From an uncultured Dialister sp. (lineage in GTDB: Bacteria; Bacillota; Negativicutes; Veillonellales; Dialisteraceae): a DNA stretch of 5,899 nucleotides. A program made the position numbers and the translations under genes. The notes below the pieces were generated by a model, which did not search any database, was not told where the DNA came from, and saw only the letters and a program-made list of their open reading frames with translations. Numbering within the stretch: position 1 is the first letter of the stretch; every line of letters begins with the position of its first letter. Below are positions 1 through 5,458 of this stretch, one piece after another. Location of the stretch: assembly GCF_900541605.1 (NCBI RefSeq), contig NZ_UQKJ01000112.1, positions 1-5,899 of the forward strand, written 5' to 3'.

Positions 1-343
1 GCCGGTTACGGCAGCAGCCATGAAAACGGCAGCCGGCGCTTTTGCCTATCTTCCGGTGTGCCAGACCGGCAATATCCGCCAGACTCTGGAATCTCTGAAA
101 GACAAGGGGTTCTGGGTAGTCGGTGCAGACATGGATGGAGAAGACCTGTACTATGAGGCGAACCTGAAGGGACCATTGGTCATTGTGATGGGAGCAGAAG
201 GAAAAGGGGTCAGTCCCCTGACAAAGAAACTCTGTGATTTCTGCGTTCGTATTCCTATGAAAGGAAGGGTATCTTCCCTTAATGTTTCCGTAGCGGCAGC
301 CCTTCTTATTTATGAAGCTGCCAGGCAGAGGAGCCAGTCATGA
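1..343 (+). CDS. rlmB: 23S rRNA (guanosine-2'-O)-methyltransferase RlmB, 3' part only (SPOUT/TrmH family)
   Basis: This is the C-terminal ~113 residues of a SpoU/TrmH-type methyltransferase that transfers a methyl group from S-adenosylmethionine to a 2'-OH in 23S rRNA. The reading frame is open from base 2, so the gene enters from the left and the internal ATG at 20 is not the start. Family motifs are clear: an Ala-Gly-Ala-Phe stretch and an Asn-Ile-Arg-Gln-Thr-Leu segment near the edge, the SAM-binding motif MGAEGKGVS (about 188-214), and the final knot motif IPMKGRVSSLNVSVAAA (251-304) with the conserved Asn and Ser. The TGA stop overlaps the ATG of the next gene by four bases (ATGA), indicating translational coupling. 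RlmB beside YacP is a known Firmicutes arrangement. Another TrmH paralogue is possible because the N-terminal substrate-binding domain lies outside the window. Confidence 0.93.
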   Translation, partial: PVTAAAMKTAAGAFAYLPVCQTGNIRQTLESLKDKGFWVVGADMDGEDLYYEANLKGPLVIVMGAEGKGVSPLTKKLCDFCVRIPMKGRVSSLNVSVAAALLIYEAARQRSQS

Positions 344-849
344 AAGATCTCTATCTGGTAGATGGATATAATGTAATCTTCTGGTGCCCTGAGATTTTTG
401 GCAGGACAGATCTGGAATCAAGTCGTAAAAAACTGATTGATCTTATGGAAGATTATGGTGCCCACAATGATATAGAAGTCATTATTGTCTTTGATGGTCA
501 GGGACAGTCTACAAAGGCAAAGGTGGAAAAAATCGATGATTTTTTTACATTGGTTTATACACCAAGCCGTATGACCGCAGACAGTTATATAGAAAAAGAA
601 TCCTATTTGCGGCGGGATGAATACCGTCATATCTTTGTTGTTACTTCCGATGGGCCGGAACAGAGTCAGGTTTTGGGCAATGGCTCCTATCGGGTAGCGG
701 TGGATGATCTGGTAAAGGCGGTTAATGAAGACAAGGCTGTGCAGACTACTTTTATCAATCATAACAATCGGAAAAACCTTCGCAGTGAAATAGGCCGTGC
801 CATTCCGGCCTCAGTCCAGGAGAAGCTGGATAAATTGAGAAAGAGGTAA
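340..849 (+). CDS. rae1: Ribosome-associated endoribonuclease Rae1 / YacP (NYN domain)
   Basis: A 169-residue NYN (PIN-like) domain protein of the YacP family. In Bacillus subtilis the orthologue Rae1 cleaves mRNA in the ribosomal A site in a translation-dependent way. The acidic metal-binding positions of the fold are visible: LVDGYN near the N terminus (Asp8, Asn11), VFDG (Asp52), TADSYIE (Asp81, Glu85) and VTSDGPEQ (Asp104, Glu107). Length matches the family norm (~170). The ATG at 340 is supported by GAGGAG at 328-333 with a 6-base spacer and by the ATGA overlap with rlmB. The basic C-terminal tail (about 143-169) may contact rRNA; that is inference. Its TAA overlaps the ATG of the following small ORF. 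The homologue is usually followed by sigH in Bacillus, which is not the case here. Confidence 0.9.
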   Translation: MKDLYLVDGYNVIFWCPEIFGRTDLESSRKKLIDLMEDYGAHNDIEVIIVFDGQGQSTKAKVEKIDDFFTLVYTPSRMTADSYIEKESYLRRDEYRHIFVVTSDGPEQSQVLGNGSYRVAVDDLVKAVNEDKAVQTTFINHNNRKNLRSEIGRAIPASVQEKLDKLRKR

Positions 850-995
850 TGGAAAATGGTGCGATGGTTGTCTTGAGCCAGGTAACCGGAGTGACCCAGG
901 GTGAAGACGATCTATCCTTTGTGGGCTGCTCCTGCCATTTTTTGTTTTTGGATAATGGCTTGAAACTTTGGCTGTGGATTGGGTATCGGAAATGA
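849..995 (+). CDS. Small 48-residue hypothetical protein, coupled to rae1
   Basis: An open frame of 48 codons starts at an ATG overlapping the rae1 stop (TAATG) and ends with TGA at 993-995, about 18 bases before the secG promoter. It fills almost the whole gap between the two genes. The product begins MENGAMVVLSQVTGVTQGED, contains a Cys-Ser-Cys (27-29) followed by a hydrophobic His-Phe-Leu-Phe-Leu, and ends with an aromatic, basic stretch (LWLWIGYRK). I do not recognise a family. AAGAGG at 841-846 is only two bases from the ATG, a short spacing, so initiation would depend on coupling to rae1; the Met6 codon at 864 is an alternative. It could instead be a non-coding spacer or the worn-down remnant of a larger gene, since sigH usually stands here in related Firmicutes. 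There is no sequence match to sigma factors. Confidence 0.4.
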   Translation: MENGAMVVLSQVTGVTQGEDDLSFVGCSCHFLFLDNGLKLWLWIGYRK

Positions 996-1012
996 CCATG
1001 ATATATATCCCC

Positions 1013-1041
1013 TTGACCCTTATTCCGGTTTAGTATAAAAT
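1013..1041 (+). promoter_or_regulatory. Sigma-A-type promoter for secG
   Basis: TTGACC at 1013-1018 (5 of 6 to TTGACA) and TAAAAT at 1036-1041 (5 of 6 to TATAAT) are separated by exactly 17 bases. An alternative -10, TATAAA at 1034, leaves 15. Transcription would start near 1048, about 70 bases before the secG GTG. The position just after the upstream small ORF and just before secG fits a new transcription unit. Confidence 0.65.
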
Positions 1042-1103
1042 AGTCTTTGATATCATCATTTCATCAATGAAAGACCGTATCTGCCCTGATGCGTGGCAGG
1101 TGC

Positions 1104-1121
1104 AGAGGAGGATTTACAGTG
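1104..1121 (+). promoter_or_regulatory. Ribosome binding site that fixes the secG start at GTG 1119
   Basis: AGAGGAGG at 1104-1111 lies 7 bases before GTG at 1119-1121. The in-frame ATG at 1089 is upstream of this site and would add ten polar, basic residues (MRGRCRGGFT) in front of the first membrane helix, so the GTG is the better start. Confidence 0.8.
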
Positions 1122-1355
1122 AAATACTTTTTGATTGGTTTGACCCTGATTGTCTCTTTGCTTCTGATTGTTGTCGTTGTGGGACAGGAGTCCAAACAGG
1201 CCGGGATGGGTACGGCTATTGGCGGCGGCACAGAAAATATGGCAGGAGGAAGGACACGCGGCAAAGATGCAGTACTGTCAAAGTTTACCATCGTATTCGG
1301 CACTATTTTTGCTGTACTCTGCCTTGTACTGGGCAGGTATATGAATACTTTCTGA
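1119..1355 (+). CDS. secG: Preprotein translocase subunit SecG
   Basis: A 78-residue inner-membrane protein, the small accessory subunit of the SecYEG channel that aids SecA-driven protein export. It has the typical layout of two membrane helices (about residues 3-21 and 56-72) joined by a Gly-rich cytoplasmic loop. The loop carries the SecG signature: SKQAGMGTAIGGG (25-37), then basic residues and a Leu-Ser-Lys-Phe-Thr stretch leading into helix 2. Length matches the family (70-80 residues). The start is GTG, chosen from the strong Shine-Dalgarno sequence. The gene stands between its own promoter and two terminators, so it may be largely monocistronic, though secG commonly precedes rnr in Firmicutes. 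Confidence 0.9.
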   Translation: MKYFLIGLTLIVSLLLIVVVVGQESKQAGMGTAIGGGTENMAGGRTRGKDAVLSKFTIVFGTIFAVLCLVLGRYMNTF

Positions 1356-1365
1356 TTGAAAGGGG

Positions 1366-1394
1366 AGGGGCTTGCCGTGGGCAGGCCTCTTTTT
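1366..1394 (+). terminator. Intrinsic terminator after secG (first of two)
   Basis: AGGGGCTTGCC (1366-1376) pairs with GGCAGGCCTCT (1380-1390) through an 11-bp stem with two G-U pairs and a GTG triloop, followed by TTTTATTTT (1391-1399). It begins 11 bases after the secG stop. Confidence 0.85.
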
Positions 1395-1399
1395 ATTTT

Positions 1400-1420
1400 G
1401 CCCTTGCAGAAGGGCTTTAT
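1400..1420 (+). terminator. Second tandem intrinsic terminator after secG
   Basis: GCCCTT (1400-1405) and AAGGGC (1410-1415) form a perfect 6-bp stem with a GCAG loop, followed by TTTATTT. It is weaker than the first and probably acts as a backup. No confident promoter for rnr was found between here and 1492. Confidence 0.6.
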
Positions 1421-1492
1421 TTCATGTAGTCTTAATAGGGATACTTGTTTTTTACCTCTTCCGACAGGAAGCGATTGATACAGGAGATACAA

Positions 1493-3553
1493 ATGGATAA
1501 AAAGGAGCTTTTACCTTATAAACCGGGAGTCGTACTGCAGGGTACTTATAAATCATATGGCCGGTTTGGATTTCTTTTGACCGATGAAGACCATGAAGAT
1601 GTTTACATCGCAGAAAAGGACCATCTGAATGCTGTCAATAATGATACCGTAGAAGTGAAGACCATGAAGAGCGAAACCGGCCGTCATAACACGGAAGGTC
1701 GTATTACGAGGGTCATTGAAAGGGCCAATGATACTTTCGTCTGCACCTATGAGATGCTCAAGGGTGGCGGAGAAGCAGTACCGATTGATGAAAAGGTAGA
1801 TATGGTGATCCAGATTCCCGAAGGACAGGAGATGGGGGCTACGACCGGAGCCCGGGTAGTGGTAGAAGTGACCAGGTGGCCGGGAGAATGGACTGATGCG
1901 GAAGGTCATGTGACGGAAATTATCGGCTATAAAGGCGATAAGGGGCTGGATATAGATATTATTGTTGCCCAGCACAGGCTGCCCCATGTGTTTTCCGATG
2001 ATCTCATGGAAGAAGCCGATCATCTTTCCCGCACTATTGTGCCGGAACCGGGACTTAAAGATTTCAGAAATATTCCTATTGTTACTATTGATGGTCCGGA
2101 TTCCAAGGATCTTGATGACGCCGTATACTGTGAAAAGAAAGATAATGGGCATTTTGAACTGGGCGTTCATATTGCCGATGTATCCCGGTATGTCAGGAAA
2201 GGAACGCTTCTGGATGATGAGGCTTATCGGAGAGGAACCAGTGTCTATCTGGCGGATCGGGTCATCCCGATGCTTCCCTTCCAGCTGTCCAATGATCTCT
2301 GCAGCCTGAATCACGATGAAGACAGATACGCCATGTCCTGCGTCATGGATGTAGCACCGGATGGGACGGTAAAAACGGAATGTATTTCTCCATCCATTGT
2401 TCGGGTAGCAAGGCGCTGTAATTATCCGGAAATTAATAAGGCCTTTGATGAAGGTATTGCACCGGAAGATCTGAAACTGCACCTTCCTATGCTGGAAGAT
2501 TTGAGGGAATGCGCAAAAGTCCTGCGGGACAACAGGACCCGCCGGGGAGCATTGGATTTTGATTTTCCGGAATATAAGGTAATCCTCGACGAAGATGGTA
2601 CACCGCTTCGTATTGAAAAGAGAATCCGCGGAGAAGCGGAGAAGATGATTGAGGATGCCATGATTGCCGCTAATGAAGCGGTGGCCCGTTTCCTGGAAAA
2701 AACAGGTCATACTTCTATTTACCGGGTCCATGACCACCCTGACAGGGATAAACTGAATTCGCTGAAGCGCCTCATTGCCATTATGGGTCTTCCTATCCAT
2801 ATTCCCGATGATCCGGAGCCGAAGGATGTGCAGAAACTGCTGGAATCGGTCAAAGGAAAAGATATTGAAGCTGTGGTGCAGGTTATGACGCTCCGTTCCC
2901 TGCCCCAGGCCTGCTACAGCACCGATAATGATGGCCATTTCGGTATTGCCAGTGAATGCTATACCCATTTCACATCGCCAATCCGCCGCTATCCTGATCT
3001 TATGGTACACCGCCTGATTCGCGAGGCTCTTCATGATAATATGACGAAGGGCCAGCGGAAAAAACAGACAGAATTCCTGATCCGAGCTGCAGAACACTGC
3101 TCTGAAACAGAACAGAACGCTACGGAAACGGAACGGGACGTAGATGATCTGAAGATGACGGAATACATGGTCCCCTTCGTGGGTGAACCGTTTGATGGCA
3201 GGGTCACAGGAATTACAAAATTTGGTATTTTCGTGGGTTTGGATAATGGGGTAGAAGGACTTGTCCATATCGATTCCATGGACGATGATGAATATATTTA
3301 CCAGGAAGATACGATGACCATGAAAGGCCGGTTCTCCGGGACTACATATTCCATGGGGATGCCGGTTCGAGTAACGCTGGTGAAGGCGGATAAGGAAAGA
3401 CGGGAAGTGGACTTCATTCTTGGAGAAATCCATTCTCCCCTGAATCTGGAAAAGAAAACCCGCAGCTTTTCTAAATCCCATTCCCGTAAAAAGGGAAAAA
3501 CGGGAGGAAAAGGAAAGAGTAAAGGGAATAGTAAAGGTAAGAGGAACAGGTAA
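1493..3553 (+). CDS. rnr: Ribonuclease R (RNB-family 3'-5' exoribonuclease), form lacking the N-terminal winged helix
   Basis: A 686-residue processive, hydrolytic 3'-5' exoribonuclease that degrades structured RNA, rRNA fragments and tmRNA-tagged non-stop mRNA. Domains in order: two cold-shock/OB folds (about 10-75 and 78-165), the RNB catalytic domain (about 195-520), an S1 domain (about 563-645) and a Lys/Arg/Ser/Gly-rich tail (653-686). The catalytic acidic cluster IDGPDSKDLDDA is intact (Asp200, 206, 208, 209), as is HFTSPIRRYPDL (Phe493 to Asp502), whose arginines bind the RNA phosphate. The ATG at 1493 is chosen because CAGGAG (1481-1486) stands 6 bases upstream; an earlier in-frame TTG at 1445 has no such site. 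A TAG at 1436-1438 closes the frame, so the usual ~70-residue helix-turn-helix is truly absent. Gene order with smpB supports RNase R over RNase II. Confidence 0.95.
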   Translation: MDKKELLPYKPGVVLQGTYKSYGRFGFLLTDEDHEDVYIAEKDHLNAVNNDTVEVKTMKSETGRHNTEGRITRVIERANDTFVCTYEMLKGGGEAVPIDEKVDMVIQIPEGQEMGATTGARVVVEVTRWPGEWTDAEGHVTEIIGYKGDKGLDIDIIVAQHRLPHVFSDDLMEEADHLSRTIVPEPGLKDFRNIPIVTIDGPDSKDLDDAVYCEKKDNGHFELGVHIADVSRYVRKGTLLDDEAYRRGTSVYLADRVIPMLPFQLSNDLCSLNHDEDRYAMSCVMDVAPDGTVKTECISPSIVRVARRCNYPEINKAFDEGIAPEDLKLHLPMLEDLRECAKVLRDNRTRRGALDFDFPEYKVILDEDGTPLRIEKRIRGEAEKMIEDAMIAANEAVARFLEKTGHTSIYRVHDHPDRDKLNSLKRLIAIMGLPIHIPDDPEPKDVQKLLESVKGKDIEAVVQVMTLRSLPQACYSTDNDGHFGIASECYTHFTSPIRRYPDLMVHRLIREALHDNMTKGQRKKQTEFLIRAAEHCSETEQNATETERDVDDLKMTEYMVPFVGEPFDGRVTGITKFGIFVGLDNGVEGLVHIDSMDDDEYIYQEDTMTMKGRFSGTTYSMGMPVRVTLVKADKERREVDFILGEIHSPLNLEKKTRSFSKSHSRKKGKTGGKGKSKGNSKGKRNR

Positions 3554-3569
3554 GTATAAGCAGTCTCGC

Positions 3570-3683
3570 ATGGAAAAAGGGATTCCATGGTGTGACAGCT
3601 GCTTTACCCAAACTATGAACATGTACCTCTTGAATCACGATGTCCTCGTAAAGGAGGGACAGCAGGAAAGCAGGAGTCATTGA
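3570..3683 (+). CDS. Possible 37-residue small ORF between rnr and smpB
   Basis: A 37-codon frame starts at ATG 3570 and ends with TGA at 3681-3683, overlapping the smpB ATG by one base (TGATG). The product begins MEKGIPWCDSCFTQTMNMYL, with a Trp-Cys-X-X-Cys motif at residues 7-11 recalling thiol-redox or zinc-binding sites, and ends in polar residues. Against it: no Shine-Dalgarno sequence lies near the ATG, the start is inside a small hairpin (3569-3589), and the end is encoded by purine-rich DNA that may simply be the smpB translation-initiation region. It could act only as a leader ORF coupling smpB translation, or be chance. I do not recognise a family. Confidence 0.22.
   Translation: MEKGIPWCDSCFTQTMNMYLLNHDVLVKEGQQESRSH
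3650..3676 (+). promoter_or_regulatory. Tandem Shine-Dalgarno sequences upstream of smpB
   Basis: A strong AAAGGAGG stands at 3650-3657, but no start codon follows at normal spacing. The site that fits smpB is CAGGAG at 3671-3676, 6 bases before ATG 3683. GTCCTC (3642-3647) can pair with GAGGGAC (3654-3660, one bulged G), which would partly hide the upstream site. The first may be a ribosome standby site; that is inference. Confidence 0.5.
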
Positions 3684-4165
3684 TGACAAAGGAAAAATTA
3701 AAATCAGCTCCGCCGGTTTCGACCAATCGGCAGGCTTATCATAATTATTTTATTCATGAAACCTATGAATGTGGAATCGCCCTGACCGGTACAGAAGTGA
3801 AATCTATAAGAGCAGGCCGGGTGAATCTCCGTGACAGTTTTGCGAAAGTGGAGAATGGAGAGGTGTACCTCTGGAATGCCCATATCAGTCCTTATGAACA
3901 GGGCAATATTTTCAACCATGACCCACTTCGTACCCGGAAGCTTTTGCTTCATAAGCAGGAAATCCGCAAAATTGAGATGAAACTGAAGACAAAGGGATAT
4001 ACTCTGGTACCCCTGAAAATGTACTTTCGCCATGGTAAAGTAAAGGTGGAAATCGGAACAGCTACAGGTAAGAAATTATACGATAAACGGCAGGATATGG
4101 CTGAAAAAGCGGCTAAGAAAGATCTGGACCGCCGTATCAAGGAACAGCGTTACGACTGGCGATAG
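3683..4165 (+). CDS. smpB: SsrA-binding protein SmpB (trans-translation)
   Basis: A 160-residue tmRNA-binding protein. It delivers alanyl-tmRNA to ribosomes stalled without a usable codon, so that the nascent chain is tagged for degradation and the ribosome released. Nearly every family motif is present: Asn-Arg-X-Ala-Tyr-His (15-20), GTEVKSIRAG (36-45), HISPYEQGN (67-75), RTRKLLLHKQEI (83-94), KGYTLVPLKMYF (104-115), GKKLYDKR (129-136) and a basic C-terminal helix ending YDWR, which in SmpB enters the mRNA channel. Length is standard. The ATG at 3683 is preferred over the adjoining TTG at 3680 because of the 6-base spacing to CAGGAG. No terminator separates it from rnr, matching the functional link between RNase R and tmRNA. 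The ssrA gene is not seen downstream in this window. Confidence 0.97.
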   Translation: MTKEKLKSAPPVSTNRQAYHNYFIHETYECGIALTGTEVKSIRAGRVNLRDSFAKVENGEVYLWNAHISPYEQGNIFNHDPLRTRKLLLHKQEIRKIEMKLKTKGYTLVPLKMYFRHGKVKVEIGTATGKKLYDKRQDMAEKAAKKDLDRRIKEQRYDWR

Positions 4166-4206
4166 TTTAAAAGTTGCAGAAAGCGGCCAATCAGAGTAAA
4201 GTAAGG

Positions 4207-4249
4207 GAAGCACTGATTAAATCTGACTCTGCGAATTAATCAGTGCTTC
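4207..4249. repeat. Perfect 14-bp inverted repeat after smpB (weak terminator or element remnant)
   Basis: GAAGCACTGATTAA (4207-4220) and TTAATCAGTGCTTC (4236-4249) are exact reverse complements around a 15-base loop. The position 41 bases after the smpB stop suits a terminator, but no real T-run follows (only TTGAGG), so termination would be poor. The long perfect arms with a sizeable loop also resemble terminal repeats of a miniature element or a protein-binding palindrome. Which of these it is cannot be told from one copy. Confidence 0.55.
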
Positions 4250-4303
4250 TTGAGGTAAATAGCGGGCTGCAGTTCGGGTTATAGCGGGAATAAGGAGATA
4301 GAG

Positions 4304-5116
4304 ATGGATAAATCGGATAAACCCTTTTACAGGAAAGGCGGTAAATCTTTTCACAAAGACAGAAAGGGTAATGGAAGCAGAACATTGCGCAGGAGAAAAC
4401 TGGAACCGGGCGTGGAATTTGAAGACCGCACCCTGGGTGTAGGCATTGTAAGAAAAGTAACGGAAGATGGCATCACTGTAGCATTCGGCGACGTGGAAAA
4501 GGTTATTCCCCGCCGGAAAAGGGATGATGGGAAAAAATTTTCCGGTTCCCGGGCAGATGGTAAGCCTTTTGAGAAAAAGGTATTTACTTTTGATACAAAG
4601 GGTCGGCCGGAGGATCGGCAGAAAGGCCGCGGGAAGGATGAAGTGACTGTGGGCCTTTCGGTGGTTGATGAAAAGCTTGGTAAAGGCGTAGTCAGCCGCA
4701 TCACGGAGCGGGGGGTCTATGTGACCTATGAGGCTACGGGAGAACATGTTATGTATCCCCAGGGGTTGCCTGCAAAGCTGAAGAAGAGTGCTTTTCCCGA
4801 AAGGAAAAGGGAAAAAAGGAAAATTCTGCCTAAGGGGAAAGGCAGGACTTACCGGGTACCGGAACAGGAAAAGCCGGAACCTGCGCACCAGATTATTCCC
4901 CACAGGGCAAAGGAAACCCACCGTGGTAATACACGGTTTATCGATCTTGGAGAAGGGACCATGGTTTTTTCTCCGGATTATGGAGAGGGAGTTATTACAG
5001 CCATCAATCATGGTCACCTGACAGTGGAATTCAGGGATGGATCGAGAGATTTTGCTTATCCCGCTGCATTTGCGGAAGGACAGATTATAGTCCCGGAAAA
5101 GAAAGATGAGAAATAA
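4304..5116 (+). CDS. Basic protein with three SH3/Tudor-like (UvrD/PcrA C-terminal-like) repeats, function unknown
   Basis: A 270-residue, strongly basic soluble protein with no signal peptide or membrane helix. I do not recognise a named family. Three 25-residue cores align without a gap at residues 37-61, 118-142 and 219-243. Each has a Gly just before or at the start, hydrophobic-X-Gly-X-Gly-Val/Ile-Val/Ile, a turn with Gly or His, then a beta strand ending in an aromatic residue (ITVAF, VYVTY, LTVEF). This matches the small beta barrel at the C terminus of UvrD/PcrA helicases (pattern H-X-FG-X-G-X-V ... V-X-F), which binds RNA polymerase. Cores are joined by Lys/Arg/Gly-rich, probably disordered linkers (1-32, 68-113, 160-210). 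Start: AAGGAG at 4292-4297, 6 bases from ATG. Its place after rnr-smpB suggests nucleic-acid, polymerase or ribosome binding; this is inference. No helicase or nuclease motif is present. Confidence 0.85.
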   Translation: MDKSDKPFYRKGGKSFHKDRKGNGSRTLRRRKLEPGVEFEDRTLGVGIVRKVTEDGITVAFGDVEKVIPRRKRDDGKKFSGSRADGKPFEKKVFTFDTKGRPEDRQKGRGKDEVTVGLSVVDEKLGKGVVSRITERGVYVTYEATGEHVMYPQGLPAKLKKSAFPERKREKRKILPKGKGRTYRVPEQEKPEPAHQIIPHRAKETHRGNTRFIDLGEGTMVFSPDYGEGVITAINHGHLTVEFRDGSRDFAYPAAFAEGQIIVPEKKDEK

Positions 5117-5121
5117 GAAAT

Positions 5122-5165
5122 TTGAGATTTGTGCCTTGAAAGTTGAGGTACGAATCTCAATTTTT
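5122..5165 (+). terminator. Intrinsic terminator of orf270
   Basis: Bases 5122-5137 pair with 5145-5160 in a 16-bp stem (three G-U pairs) with a 7-base loop, followed directly by TTTTT (5161-5165). It starts 5 bases after the TAA of orf270, so + strand transcripts from the smpB side should end here. Confidence 0.85.
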
Positions 5166-5189
5166 GATTGGGAATGGCATGTTGGTCCT

Positions 5190-5310
5190 GGCCGGTTCCG
5201 TTTGTTGTGCTGGTGGTACAACCATACCTGGAACTTCCGGCAGCTGGCAGCTGCCGGAAGCCCCGTGGGAGTGTTTCTACTCATAAGCATGTGGGCTGCT
5301 GTACTCCAAT
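5190..5310. other. Hairpin cluster with a perfect 12-bp stem, no gene recognised
   Basis: CTTCCGGCAGCT (5234-5245) and AGCTGCCGGAAG (5249-5260) are perfect reverse complements around a GGC triloop, a very stable hairpin. Just upstream, GTTGTGC and GTACAAC form a 7-bp hairpin (one G-U) around TGGTG, and GTTCC can pair with GGAAC around it. No T-run follows on either strand, so these are not ordinary terminators. The - strand of this stretch has several short open frames but no start with a ribosome binding site. It could be structured RNA, a REP-like repeat or a protein-binding site. Confidence 0.4.
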
Positions 5311-5423
5311 AGCTCGATGAACTACCATTGAATTTTCCATCTCCGGTGTTGACAGGAACCAGCTATTAATTTTACCTTGAAATACATATAAAAATAAACT
5401 ATAAAAAGAGTTAGAAAAAGCAG

Positions 5424-5452
5424 TTCTAAAAAATTGTTTAATCATGTATAAT
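5424..5452 (+). promoter_or_regulatory. Possible promoter for a + strand RNA
   Basis: A consensus TATAAT lies at 5447-5452 in an AT-rich stretch. The hexamer 17 bases upstream, TTCTAA (5424-5429), is a weak -35 (3 of 6). A-tracts at 5390-5440 could act as an UP element. A start near 5459 would give an RNA running to the terminator at 5819-5843. A perfect TTGACA at 5349-5354 has no matching -10 and is not used in this call. Confidence 0.35.
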
Positions 5453-5458
5453 AAATGT

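Noticed and set aside
919..951. Possible terminator (weak GGGC/GCC hairpin then T-rich tract) after rae1
   Set aside because: The stem is only 3-4 bp with a bulge, and the T-rich stretch is explained by Phe/Leu codons of the 48-codon ORF.
1067..1429. 120-codon + frame overlapping secG
   Set aside because: It overlaps secG out of frame and crosses the secG terminator, has Cys/Arg/Trp-rich shadow composition, and the ribosome binding site serves GTG 1119.
1553..3622. 689-codon - strand ORF opposite rnr
   Set aside because: It shares the codon register of rnr. Its openness follows from rare use of TTA, CTA and TCA codons in rnr. The product has no recognisable domain and rnr is unambiguous.
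4217..5290. 357-codon - strand ORF opposite orf270
   Set aside because: It is antisense to a repeat protein with clear internal homology and good start signals, runs through the orf270 terminator and the 14-bp inverted repeat, and its translation is low-complexity and unfamily-like.
921..5300. Direct repeat GTGGGCTGCT at 921-930 and 5291-5300
   Set aside because: Only 10-11 identical bases with unrelated flanks; likely chance.
5106..5312. 68-codon + frame after orf270
   Set aside because: It runs through the terminator hairpin and the perfect 12-bp hairpin, and starts inside the end of orf270 without a ribosome binding site.
5349..5377. Promoter with perfect TTGACA at 5349-5354
   Set aside because: No hexamer resembling TATAAT lies 16-18 bases downstream.
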